A stretch of DNA of 64,000 bases from Vibrio nitrifigilis (GTDB lineage: Bacteria > Pseudomonadota > Gammaproteobacteria > Enterobacterales > Vibrionaceae). Each line of letters begins with the position of its first letter. The first letter of the stretch is position 1. Under the pieces are notes generated by a model, which was given only the letters and a program-made list of their open reading frames with translations, did not search any database and had not been told where the DNA came from. Positions 27,227 through 36,096 of this stretch are shown in pieces. A program made the translations under genes and the position numbers. The stretch is taken from contig NZ_JADPMR010000004.1 of assembly GCF_015686695.1 (NCBI RefSeq), forward strand, positions 1,302,001-1,366,000, given 5' to 3'.

Positions 27227-27850
27227 ATGAAAAGTCTTAACGAACAATTAAACGACATTAAAGTCGTACCTGTTATTGCCATTAAAGATGCAAACAAAGC
27301 AGTCAAACTGGCAAAAGTGTTAGTTGAAAACGGCCTACCATGTGCTGAAGTCACATTCAGAACTGAAGCGGCGGCAGAAGCTATTCGCCATATCCGTGAA
27401 GCCTTTCCTGACATGTTAATCGGTGCTGGTACAGTGTTGACTCCACAACAAGTCGACAATGCAATTGAAGCGGGCGCCGATTTTATTGTTAGCCCTGGTT
27501 TTAATCCTACGATTGTAAAATATTGCCAACAACGTAATGTCACCATCATTCCAGGTGTTAATAACCCAAGTTTGGTAGAACAGGCAATGGAAATGGGCTT
27601 ACGTACTTTGAAATTCTTTCCAGCAGAACCATCAGGCGGTGTTGGCATGCTAAAAGCGATGAGTGCCGTATACCCAATTAAATTTATGCCAACTGGTGGT
27701 GTAAAACCGAGCAACGTAAAAGATTACTTAGCGCTTCCAACTGTACTTGCTTGTGGCGGTACTTGGATGGTACCAAACGACCTAATTGACAATGAGAAGT
27801 GGGATGAATTGGCCACACTTGTCAAACAAGTCGCTGACGTTGTGGCATAA
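27227..27850 (+). CDS. eda: KDPG aldolase (4-hydroxy-2-oxoglutarate/2-dehydro-3-deoxyphosphogluconate aldolase)
   Basis: A 207-residue class I aldolase. The catalytic Glu41 (CAEVTFRT) and Schiff-base Lys129 (RTLKFFPAE) are present, as is the phosphate motif MPTGGVKPSN. It splits 6-phospho-KDG into pyruvate and glyceraldehyde 3-phosphate. The gene overlaps no other and follows kdgK closely. Confidence 0.95.
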   Translation: MKSLNEQLNDIKVVPVIAIKDANKAVKLAKVLVENGLPCAEVTFRTEAAAEAIRHIREAFPDMLIGAGTVLTPQQVDNAIEAGADFIVSPGFNPTIVKYCQQRNVTIIPGVNNPSLVEQAMEMGLRTLKFFPAEPSGGVGMLKAMSAVYPIKFMPTGGVKPSNVKDYLALPTVLACGGTWMVPNDLIDNEKWDELATLVKQVADVVA

Positions 27851-27923
27851 GCCATAGAGTCATCGAAAATCGAAACGAAGATCTTTTGTTTTTAATTAGC
27901 ACTTCGACATGAGTGTTATTATT

Positions 27924-27958
27924 AGCCCATATATTCCGCGAAATATGGGCTTTTTTTT
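27924..27958 (+). terminator. Terminator of kdgK-eda
   Basis: Stem AGCCCATAT/ATATGGGCT with a ten-base loop and eight T. Confidence 0.92.
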
Positions 27959-28054
27959 GGCTCTTTTCTACTTGCACTACTTCCCTATCGGCTCGTTACG
28001 ACACGTAATCAATGAGTTGGTCATTGTTGCCTGTTAAATCATCAATGACACGTT

Positions 28055-28088
28055 ATAAAAAAACTGCCACCTCATCAGGTAGCAGTTT
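28055..28088 (-). terminator. Terminator of the pectinesterase fusion gene
   Basis: Stem AAACTGC-ACCT/AGGT-GCAGTTT (one mismatch) with a run of seven T on the minus strand. Confidence 0.85.
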
Positions 28089-28138
28089 CCGTAAGACAAT
28101 CAAACGCGCTTAGTGTCAGCATTCGATAAACATAACGC

Positions 28139-30724
28139 CTATAACTTCATCGCTAGTGCTTTCAACTCAGGTTGTTGCTTAATATCTTTTAGTACTTGCT
28201 CAGCCGCCATCGTCGCTCCGCGTAACTGAAAATGCGTCGTATCCGGTTTATCGAACCGACCTGTACGCCCCACGTAATAAGGATATTTATCCGTATTCAC
28301 CGCAAGCCACATCGATTTCCAGTTGCCTTCTTTATTGGCGATAGCAATCATTTGTTTTTGAATATCAATCAAAGGGACGTCATACCGTTGTGCCGTTTGT
28401 TTTACGGTATCCGTATAACTACCAACGAACGCATAACCATGGCGAGTATTTTGCTTTGTCACATGCTGAATAGGATTTAATGGTAATCCATTATGGCCAT
28501 TAGCCATTTTGGCACGTGGTAACGACGTCAAAAAGACAGGATGCATTTTATGTTGACGAGCAAAGGCAATGTATTGCTCTAACTCGTGCTGCAATGACAT
28601 TTCGGGATGTCCAACAGGAAATTGCGGCTCTCCTCGTGCATTGTTCGGGTAAGTACACAAGTTTGCGACATCAAGTGGCCCACGCCCCGGTTTAGAGCCA
28701 TCGCATTTTTCATCGTTATGGCTGAATTGAATAAAGAGGTAATCTCCCGGTTTGACCAGCGGTTCGAGCAAACTCAGCCAGCGTCCGTTGATATAATCTT
28801 TAGAGCTACGCCCTGAACGAGCAGCATTAACCACCATTACTTTGCCATTATCGCCAACTAAAGCGTGAAAAGCCTGCCCCCACCCCGTACGAGGAAACGC
28901 ATCTGGCTCATAATATGAAGCGGTAGAATCCCCCACAATAAACACTCGAGTATCCTTACTCTTAACCGCTTGCTGAGTATCGCTAAGTTGATTATAACTA
29001 AGGTAATAAATCGGATTTGAATCCAAACTGATGATCGGCTTAAACGCTAAATCAGTCAGTGTGGTCCCTTTCGCTAGTCCCGTTTTGGTATCATAGCCTC
29101 GGTTATGTAGCACTTGCGATGCGAGATCCGCCATTAGCGGATGATAAAGGCTTGAGTAGCTAACTGGATCCCATTCCTCTTTTGCATCGAGTCCATAATG
29201 TCCGAGTATATTTGCAAACGCATGATCAAAATGTTGATTGGCCGTTACCCACGTGTTTTTTGCCATAGCGGGAATTGTTTTTGCTGCGACCAGTTCCTGT
29301 GGACCAAGTAATCCCGCTTGGTGAGCCATCACCGATACAATCAAATCAGAAAATGGATTCACGTTACCAGTCGTTGTCCCGCCATTTTTTGCCTTAACCA
29401 CTAAAGCAGCCACACACATCGAACGACGTTTGACACTGGTTAAACATGATTCACCACTATGATCATCAACATTCACCAAAAGTGGCGCCGTCATGCCCTT
29501 CACTGAAACTCGATAATGCCCTTTTTGATCTGTTGTCGTGGTGATGGTTTTACCTAGTGAATCTTTCACTGTTACTTGAGCCGGAAAGACCATTGAACGA
29601 TGCAGCACTTCACCTTGCAACAGGCTATGACGAGCCAAAGAAATGTCAGGTTGCCAACCCGATAATACTTGTTCGTCAGAGTATGCTTTAGCTTGCCGCG
29701 TGGTCAATTGTGGGCGAGCAGTGGCCACTTTAGCCCCTGGGCCGCGATTACCAAATTCCCAAAAACGCGATTGCTGCGGATAAAACCAAATGGTGTGATT
29801 ATTTTTATCATGCCCACTCATCTTATCCCAACCGTAGATATGATCATCCATATCACAATTGATAAAGGTCGTATTACCTACCGCATTAGGATCTGCATAA
29901 CGACCGTCTTTAAAGGTCGTAGTTGGGTGCCAAGGCCGTCCTAGCCCATAACTGTTCGCTGGCACACCTGACTCTTTGGTTAATCGACAATGTTTAAACA
30001 CAATACCAAACGGATCATTAATGTTGGTCGCAGGCGCCGTAATATACCCATACGGCTCTCCAGCAGCGACATCATTACGATTACGCGCCACAATGTTGCT
30101 GTCTTTAATGAGAGCGGTCCCTAAACCAAAGATAAAATCAATATTGCCTGAGATTTGCGATTGATCGATAAAACTACGCCCGGCACGCAGATAGAGCGTA
30201 TCCTGATAACCAACAAGATTAACGTCTTTCAATTCTGCTTTATCAGCATGGTTAGAGACCAAAAGCGCAACCGCTTGGGTATTCTTTACTTTGCTCTGGT
30301 CTTGGTCAGATTTAGCTTGGTTAGCATTAAAATCAAATCCATTTGCTATTGTTAGCGAACGAATTTTCACTCCATCAGCATCAATGGCAACCGTTCGACT
30401 ACCAAACGTGCCAAACTTTTTGCCATTAGGCTGAAGCATTCCGTTGGCCGTCGTCGCGGTAATAATGGTTTTATCTCGATTTTGTCCGATCAAATACGTA
30501 TTAGGACGCGTGATATTAAGCTTCTCGTGATAAACACCATCGTGAATATAAACCACATAGTCTGATTGATCGTTTGGTGCGTTATCTAATGCGGCTTGAA
30601 TTGAAGAATAGTCAGCACTGCCATCGGCAGCGACAGACACATTGTAAAGAGGGAGGGCGTTTGCAGAAGAAAAGTAAAATAAAGCTGAGCTGCAACATGC
30701 CAAGGTGACTCGATTTAATTTCAT
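28139..30724 (-). CDS. Secreted pectin methylesterase (CE8) fused to a rhamnogalacturonan acetylesterase-like SGNH domain (CE12)
   Basis: The protein has 861 residues with a signal peptide ending near SANA (residue 23). Residues 25-340 form a pectinesterase beta-helix with Asp175 (GYQD), Asp196 (GNID), Arg263 (GLGRPWHP) and Gln150. A middle region of about 370-590 includes a carboxypeptidase-regulatory-like beta sandwich. Residues 592-855 are a SGNH hydrolase with GDST (Ser600), GWGQ, SHND (Asn670) and DTTH (Asp828, His831), the rhamnogalacturonan acetylesterase pattern. It would remove methyl and acetyl groups from pectin, preparing it for the neighbouring lyase. It lies 110 bases downstream of the lyase gene. 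Confidence 0.9.
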   Translation of the reverse strand: MKLNRVTLACCSSALFYFSSANALPLYNVSVAADGSADYSSIQAALDNAPNDQSDYVVYIHDGVYHEKLNITRPNTYLIGQNRDKTIITATTANGMLQPNGKKFGTFGSRTVAIDADGVKIRSLTIANGFDFNANQAKSDQDQSKVKNTQAVALLVSNHADKAELKDVNLVGYQDTLYLRAGRSFIDQSQISGNIDFIFGLGTALIKDSNIVARNRNDVAAGEPYGYITAPATNINDPFGIVFKHCRLTKESGVPANSYGLGRPWHPTTTFKDGRYADPNAVGNTTFINCDMDDHIYGWDKMSGHDKNNHTIWFYPQQSRFWEFGNRGPGAKVATARPQLTTRQAKAYSDEQVLSGWQPDISLARHSLLQGEVLHRSMVFPAQVTVKDSLGKTITTTTDQKGHYRVSVKGMTAPLLVNVDDHSGESCLTSVKRRSMCVAALVVKAKNGGTTTGNVNPFSDLIVSVMAHQAGLLGPQELVAAKTIPAMAKNTWVTANQHFDHAFANILGHYGLDAKEEWDPVSYSSLYHPLMADLASQVLHNRGYDTKTGLAKGTTLTDLAFKPIISLDSNPIYYLSYNQLSDTQQAVKSKDTRVFIVGDSTASYYEPDAFPRTGWGQAFHALVGDNGKVMVVNAARSGRSSKDYINGRWLSLLEPLVKPGDYLFIQFSHNDEKCDGSKPGRGPLDVANLCTYPNNARGEPQFPVGHPEMSLQHELEQYIAFARQHKMHPVFLTSLPRAKMANGHNGLPLNPIQHVTKQNTRHGYAFVGSYTDTVKQTAQRYDVPLIDIQKQMIAIANKEGNWKSMWLAVNTDKYPYYVGRTGRFDKPDTTHFQLRGATMAAEQVLKDIKQQPELKALAMKL

Positions 30725-30798
30725 CTTTCACTTCCTATAATCAAAGAGATGGTGAGCCATAGACCTCACCATCATCAGATACAAGAATAAAAATCGAC

Positions 30799-30828
30799 AA
30801 GGTGGCAAAGCAGTTACTCTGCCACCTT
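30799..30828 (-). terminator. Hairpin between the pectate lyase and pectinesterase genes
   Basis: Stem AAGGTGGCA/TGCCACCTT with a 12-base loop. The T-run is imperfect on both strands, so it may be a partial terminator or an mRNA processing site. Confidence 0.5.
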
Positions 30829-30834
30829 TAGATG

Positions 30835-33066
30835 TTAATCGTGATAAATAAATTCACGAATATCTTGAACAGCTTGTTGACCAGGGACAGCGGCTTTCGG
30901 ATTCACACGCGCTGCTTTTTTCAGTCGTTGTACCCAAGCGCCAGTCACTGGATGACCTTGTGCATCTAAAGTCACCCCTCCTTTGACGAAGCGGTTGTCA
31001 GCAAAATGTTCACCATTGACCACATCGCTGTATTTACTTGGTACATAAAAGCGATAGGACTGATCATGTTCAAACGTCCCTTGTTTGACACTGCTGGTGT
31101 ATGGACTCTTGCGGAACAGATAGTTGAAACGTTTGTTATCGATAGACACATTATTTTCAACCACTAATGAACCTGGGTTAAAGTTATCGGTAAACCCATC
31201 CATATTGTTGTGGAACGCTAAGCTGTTTTTCACGATATGGGCCACAGGCAAACCTTCACCACCCAATTTGAATCCATTACCGCGAGTTCCCCCTTTGGCT
31301 TTTACTGTCGTTGTTTCGCCATTCATGTAAGCAACAGAATCCAAAATAGTCACAGCACCATCAGGGCCATCTTCCACTTTATTGAATAAGTCGAAACCAT
31401 CGTCGATATTATGGTGAGAAACGCAACGAATCAGAGTGTTACCATCACCAACTCGCATTTTCACAGCAAATCCATCAGCGTTAATTTGCGATTTATCCAT
31501 GTTGTTATAACTTTCGCTGTCTGTCACTGTGTTGTAACTTGCCCATAATGCTCGGCCGACATCACTCGGTGAAGAGATCTGGAAGCCTGAATCTGGGGCA
31601 TTATGAGTACGCATGTATTCAAACTCATTATGGCTGCCGCTCACAATCGTACGAGCGCCTGCTACTTCAATGTGCGAGACTTTCCAGTAGTTAGCATCAT
31701 GTAAGTAAGTGCCAACAAAACGGACGTGATTACCTTTTGCTTTCAAGGTCTTCACATGTTCTGGCGTACCGCTAGCAGAGACAGGAATAGTCAGAGCTGG
31801 GTAATCCCCATCCTCTAATAAAATCGTTCCACCAGGAGGCAGAATATTCACCGCTTGTTGCAACGTTAAGTGTCCATGAGTGCCTTTAGGATTCACCACC
31901 AGCGTATGTGGACCAGACAATGGTTTCTTAGTCACGGTATAGTGATAACTCATGGTTTTGAGATCTGGCCCTTCAATTGGAGTAAAACTCACATCGAATT
32001 TGGCTTTAGCTGCTGTCAATGAGGTGTTGTAATCAAACATTTCGCCCGCAGAAACCAGTTGGTCTTTCACTAACCATTTGCCATTTTGTTGCACACCAAA
32101 TTTACCGGTGTAGTTAGCTCTAGCTTGCACGGTGTAGTCATCAACAGGCGTCATATCAGGGGAAGCCTGTTGCAAAACTGGCGCGACCAATTTGGCATGA
32201 TAGCGTGGCGCATTTTCAGTATGAGCAGGGGAAAGCGTCAACTGAACATTACTGACTGTCATTTTGGCATTACGTGATGCAAAAAATCCGACATATTGAT
32301 GATCAGGGTCTTGCATCTCAACAATATTGGCATGTGCTCCAGCCAGTGGAACAGTTTTTGTCATCGTCCCATTGCTATAACTGACAACATAACCTTTATC
32401 ATTACGCGTTAATGTCATGTGATAAGTTTTATCAGGGCCATAGGTGATCCCTTTAACATATTCATCACGACTCATGCGGTTACCTGCGGTACCCCAAGGT
32501 TTGTAAATACCTTCACGGAAGTTCGCATCCACATTAATCAGCCCTTTCACACCTTTTTTATGCGCACGGAAAATGTTCATCACCATATTTGATGCCGCAG
32601 GGAATTCTTCCTGCCCTTCAGGCTGTGGATTCATCCGCGCTTTACCGATGATATCGCGCACCATAATCCCAGCACCTTCTTGGCGGTTTGGTGTCGACCC
32701 TGTTTCAGGACCTAGCTGATCTAACTGCACATCAGCAGACAAGATGAAATTCACGTTGGTAGGGAGTTTCGTGTAGTAAAAGGTGCCGCCTTCGTGGGAG
32801 TTGGCTAGCTTACCGCCTCGGCTTTCAACGGTAAATTTCTTAGCCACCGGTCCAGGTTGCACCAATTTACCATCTACGGTTACTTGGTTAGTGCCAACCT
32901 TATTTGGCAAAATAGTCGAACCAAAATTAAGGTCTGTCGATTGACCAAAAGTGATGGCCTGCCAAGTCAGGTTTTGGCTATCACTCATCATATCTGCAGA
33001 TTGAGATGCACAGCCACCAACGGCCAAAACGGCAGCAATACTTAACGCTAAACGATTCTTTTTCAT
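30835..33066 (-). CDS. pelX: PelX-type exopolygalacturonate lyase (PL9), lipoprotein
   Basis: A 743-residue protein close in length and layout to Dickeya PelX (exo-pectate lyase, PL9). The C-terminal beta-helix carries Asp531 (NADGF), the calcium ligands Asp555, Asp556 and Asp559 (IDDGFDLF) and the catalytic Lys600 (GNGFKLGG); spacings match PL9 Pel9A closely. The N-terminus has a lipobox AVGGC at residue 19, so it is probably anchored in the outer membrane instead of free in the periplasm. It would release unsaturated digalacturonate, which Ogl then cleaves. Confidence 0.92.
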   Translation of the reverse strand: MKKNRLALSIAAVLAVGGCASQSADMMSDSQNLTWQAITFGQSTDLNFGSTILPNKVGTNQVTVDGKLVQPGPVAKKFTVESRGGKLANSHEGGTFYYTKLPTNVNFILSADVQLDQLGPETGSTPNRQEGAGIMVRDIIGKARMNPQPEGQEEFPAASNMVMNIFRAHKKGVKGLINVDANFREGIYKPWGTAGNRMSRDEYVKGITYGPDKTYHMTLTRNDKGYVVSYSNGTMTKTVPLAGAHANIVEMQDPDHQYVGFFASRNAKMTVSNVQLTLSPAHTENAPRYHAKLVAPVLQQASPDMTPVDDYTVQARANYTGKFGVQQNGKWLVKDQLVSAGEMFDYNTSLTAAKAKFDVSFTPIEGPDLKTMSYHYTVTKKPLSGPHTLVVNPKGTHGHLTLQQAVNILPPGGTILLEDGDYPALTIPVSASGTPEHVKTLKAKGNHVRFVGTYLHDANYWKVSHIEVAGARTIVSGSHNEFEYMRTHNAPDSGFQISSPSDVGRALWASYNTVTDSESYNNMDKSQINADGFAVKMRVGDGNTLIRCVSHHNIDDGFDLFNKVEDGPDGAVTILDSVAYMNGETTTVKAKGGTRGNGFKLGGEGLPVAHIVKNSLAFHNNMDGFTDNFNPGSLVVENNVSIDNKRFNYLFRKSPYTSSVKQGTFEHDQSYRFYVPSKYSDVVNGEHFADNRFVKGGVTLDAQGHPVTGAWVQRLKKAARVNPKAAVPGQQAVQDIREFIYHD

Positions 33067-33081
33067 TTTTCTTAATCCTTG

Positions 33082-33120
33082 AAAAAAGGCTTATATCGAC
33101 AGCACAACCAATAAGCCTTT
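33082..33120 (-). terminator. Terminator of kdgM
   Basis: Stem AAAGGCTTAT/ATAAGCCTTT with a 16-base loop and a run of T on the minus strand, between kdgM and pelX. Confidence 0.75.
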
Positions 33121-33165
33121 GTGGACGAACCGATACCAAATGGGAACTTGGTATAAATGGGGGAA

Positions 33166-33909
33166 TTAGAAGCTATATTTCACGCCGACACGCACACGTG
33201 GACGCCATCTGTCATAGGCATCACTGCCGTCATAAGTTGCGTGTCCAGATTTGTAAGGAATAAAGCCAATTTCAGTGAAGGGGTGCCAACCACTATCAAA
33301 GCCTTTGTATTCACCGGTAAAGTTCACTTCAGAGAACCAATCTTGGTGAGATTTCCAACGAGGACCTTGAGATTCTTGGTTAAAGGTGTAGTCAACGCTT
33401 GCGCCAAACTTCCAATCTTGGATACCGCCATAACTGGTAGAAAAGGTCCAGCGATTGTAATGATGATTAGATGAATTTGTATTATTACTTGTCTTTTGTA
33501 AGTTTGAATAGTGATAACGATGACGGAAAGCCACACTCCAATCGTCGTTCACTTTATAGCCCAAGGTTAAGTTAAATTGATGCCCAACTTTACTCGATGA
33601 TGACTCCCACTTATATTGCGGCTTTAGACTCCATTGATCGTTAATGTGATACAGATAGCTGATATTGGCCTGTTGACCATTCCCTGTCTCGGTACCGTAA
33701 GCATCTTCATTTTGGCTCTTCCATTTTGCTTCAACTTCAAACCCGACACCATTGGCAAAGCGATTTCCTACAGAAAGACGATCTTTATGGGCAGCGGATT
33801 GGCCGTCATAGCGAGGAACCATTTCATGCCGAATATTAATGGTTGTAGCTTGAGCAGCAAGGCTGGTCAAGGCTACAGCGATAGCAGCAGTTAAGATTCT
33901 AAATTTCAT
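33166..33909 (-). CDS. kdgM: KdgM-type oligogalacturonate-specific outer membrane porin
   Basis: A 247-residue outer membrane beta-barrel. The signal peptide ends near AAQA (residue 21), the following sequence has alternating aromatic strands (INIRHEMVPRYD, GVGFEVEAKWKS), and the protein closes with a strand ending in Phe (RVRVGVKYSF), as in monomeric 12-stranded KdgM porins. These pass anionic oligogalacturonides. It lies in the middle of the pectin cluster; a perfect KdgR palindrome lies in the divergent intergenic region upstream. Confidence 0.9.
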   Translation of the reverse strand: MKFRILTAAIAVALTSLAAQATTINIRHEMVPRYDGQSAAHKDRLSVGNRFANGVGFEVEAKWKSQNEDAYGTETGNGQQANISYLYHINDQWSLKPQYKWESSSSKVGHQFNLTLGYKVNDDWSVAFRHRYHYSNLQKTSNNTNSSNHHYNRWTFSTSYGGIQDWKFGASVDYTFNQESQGPRWKSHQDWFSEVNFTGEYKGFDSGWHPFTEIGFIPYKSGHATYDGSDAYDRWRPRVRVGVKYSF

Positions 33910-34307
33910 TTTGAAACACCGTTTTGTTTTATTTTTTTCATTAGCGCTAAATTACTGCTAACGAAAAGTATAAAAAACCCTAAATCTAACGTTTTGTGAT
34001 CTATGAAACGATGTTTCATTTATGTATATTAGTTTATGTGATCGGTAATAATGCTGGCTATCTAATGGTATTTATATATATAAACACCTATTAGTAGCTC
34101 AAAACCGTCTTTATTAAATAACTAAAAGAGAGTAAAAATAACAATGAGATAGTTCGATAACTATCGTTATCCATATTGAATATTTAAATTATTTTGGTCG
34201 ATATAAGATCTGAATCACAAAGAAATTTTTTCATATGATTTAGGCCGCTTATTAATACTGATTAACATGTTATCGACTTTCCTTTTGTGTGCCTTTGGAG
34301 AAACCTC
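33910..34307. other. Regulatory region between kdgM and MATE gene
   Basis: About 400 bases of AT-rich DNA with the two KdgR-type sites near the kdgM side. Nothing else is recognised apart from likely promoters. Confidence 0.6.
34003..34019. promoter_or_regulatory. KdgR operator between kdgM and the MATE gene
   Basis: ATGAAACGATGTTTCAT is a perfect palindrome around a three-base centre and matches the KdgR core TGAAACnnnGTTTCA. It is the best such site in the window. A weaker copy, TGAAACACCGTTTTG, lies at 33912, just before the kdgM start. Confidence 0.8.
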
Positions 34308-35765
34308 TTGAAACCCCTGCTTCCTCACCATTTATTTTCCAAAGTCATTCAAAATAGGTTATTTAGCCGGCAAAATTTAAAACTCAATTACCGCTCTAAA
34401 GTACTTTTAAAGCGCAGTATTATCCCTTTTACTTGGCCTATCGTTGTCGAACTAACCTGCGTTGTGCTGATGGGCATTGTGAGCACAATCTTAGTGAGCC
34501 ATATTGGCAGTGCAGAAACAGCGGCGGTAGGTATCAGTGATAGTATTACTTTTTTAATTATTTCATTGCTCACAGCAACGGAGCTAGGCGGTTCCGTCGT
34601 CATTGCTCAAGCCTTTGGCCGGAGATTACGTGATAAAGCCAAAACGGCGGCAGTTCAAGCTATTAACCTAAATATTCTCGTCAGTATTGTTACCAACGTC
34701 CTCATTTACCTATTTATTGAGCGAATTCTTAATGTGATAGCAATGGGCGCACAGCGACATGTGATCGAGCTTTCTGAGCTGTACTTGAAAACGATCGCTT
34801 TTAGCTATCCCGCACTGGCGATTATTTTCGCGGGTAGCGGAGTATTACGTGCCATTGGTAATTCTCGCGCTCCCGCCATCAGTAACATTTTGATGAACAT
34901 TCTAAATATCGTATTTAGTTACCCACTGATATATGGTTGCTCATGGTTCGGATGGGATGGCTTTGGCTTGTTAGGTGCGGGGATCGGTGTCACTGCAGCT
35001 CGCTGGGTTGGCGCAGGATTTATTCTCGCGATACTCACCCATAACAGTACGCTACGCCTTAGTCTTGGCTCGTTTAAACAGCGTTTTCAACGGAGCATTA
35101 TGCTGGAGATTATGGGGATCGGCGTTCCAGCCAGCGTAGAACAATTAATGTTTAATGTCGGTAAGCTTATTACTCAAATCATGGTAGCTGGCATGGGGAC
35201 AGTTGTCATGGCGGGCAACGTGATCACTTTTTCTGTGCTCTTGTTCGTAAATATACCAGGTAATTCGCTAGGAATGGCCGCAACGGTATTAATCGGTAAA
35301 CGTTTAGGCCAAGATCAAACTCGTCTCGCTCGTTTAGAGATGCGTTTAATTTTAACCAGTGCTACGGTGCTGTTAGTCACCATGGGCATTATCTCTGTAC
35401 CTTTAGCGCACCACATTGCGCACATTTACACTAGTGACCCACAAGTGGTTAACGTGGTCGTCAACCTTATCTATCTCAACGCTCTCATGATGCCAGTATG
35501 GGCATCTTCATTTGTGTTACCGGCTGCATTTAAAGGCGCTAAAGATGTCCGTTTTAGCATGTGGACCGCCATAGCAAGCATGTGGGGATGTCGTGTAGTG
35601 ATCGGTTACTCCTTAGGTATTCTATTGAATATGAGTGTTTACGGTATCTGGCTAGGAATGTTCGCCGATTGGTGGATTCGAGCTGGACTCTATTTTTATC
35701 GTATGATTAATGATAAATGGCTCGATATTTATCGAAAAAATAAAGTGTTAGAACAATCACGCTAA
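34308..35765 (+). CDS. MATE-family multidrug/small-molecule exporter
   Basis: A MATE transporter of about 485 residues with 12 membrane segments, including PFTWPIVVELTCVVLMGIVST at the start and two similar halves. A GTG at 34287 gives 492 residues, but TTG at 34308 has GGAG seven bases before it and is the preferred start; both are possible. Family members exchange sodium or protons for drugs or small metabolites. It shares the kdgM regulatory region with a KdgR operator, so it may belong to the pectin regulon, although its substrate is unknown. Confidence 0.8.
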   Translation: MKPLLPHHLFSKVIQNRLFSRQNLKLNYRSKVLLKRSIIPFTWPIVVELTCVVLMGIVSTILVSHIGSAETAAVGISDSITFLIISLLTATELGGSVVIAQAFGRRLRDKAKTAAVQAINLNILVSIVTNVLIYLFIERILNVIAMGAQRHVIELSELYLKTIAFSYPALAIIFAGSGVLRAIGNSRAPAISNILMNILNIVFSYPLIYGCSWFGWDGFGLLGAGIGVTAARWVGAGFILAILTHNSTLRLSLGSFKQRFQRSIMLEIMGIGVPASVEQLMFNVGKLITQIMVAGMGTVVMAGNVITFSVLLFVNIPGNSLGMAATVLIGKRLGQDQTRLARLEMRLILTSATVLLVTMGIISVPLAHHIAHIYTSDPQVVNVVVNLIYLNALMMPVWASSFVLPAAFKGAKDVRFSMWTAIASMWGCRVVIGYSLGILLNMSVYGIWLGMFADWWIRAGLYFYRMINDKWLDIYRKNKVLEQSR

Positions 35766-35809
35766 TTCCCTTCCTTTATGTATTCTCCGAACTGATAAGG
35801 CAGAATGAT

Positions 35810-35865
35810 TATACCCAAATGACCTCAAACTAAAGGATTCAGCACCTTGAGGTCACTTGGGTATA
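35810..35865. repeat. Dispersed palindromic intergenic repeat, short form, copy 4
   Basis: Arms TATACCCAAATGACCTCAA and TTGAGGTCACTTGGGTATA differ at one position and surround an 18-base centre. It is the cleanest copy in the window. Confidence 0.85.
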
Positions 35866-36001
35866 CAGACAAGCAATCTTTAATTTCACTTTTATAAAGT
35901 TATTACCTATCTGTTAGAAATAAAACATTCTATTTACTCACCTTCGTTTCATTAGGGACTAATCCGTGAAAGCAATCACAATATTATATAAAATTTAAAA
36001 A

Positions 36002-36016
36002 ATGAACCGTTGTTTC
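36002..36016 (+). promoter_or_regulatory. Candidate KdgR site before the symporter gene
   Basis: TGAACCGTTGTTTCG matches the KdgR core at about 12 of 15 positions and lies about 80 bases before the symporter start. A weaker AAAACAGTGTTTTG lies at 36072. Confidence 0.6.
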
Positions 36017-36096
36017 GATTTTCGTCACATTCAAAACAGAGCCATAAAAATATACTTCGATTCAAATAAATTAAAACAGTGTTTTGAGGTTCAGAT

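Larger units (their letters stand above)
35766..36096. other. Intergenic region before the symporter gene
   Basis: It contains the palindromic repeat at 35810 and the KdgR-like site at 36002. No gene is seen. Confidence 0.6.
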
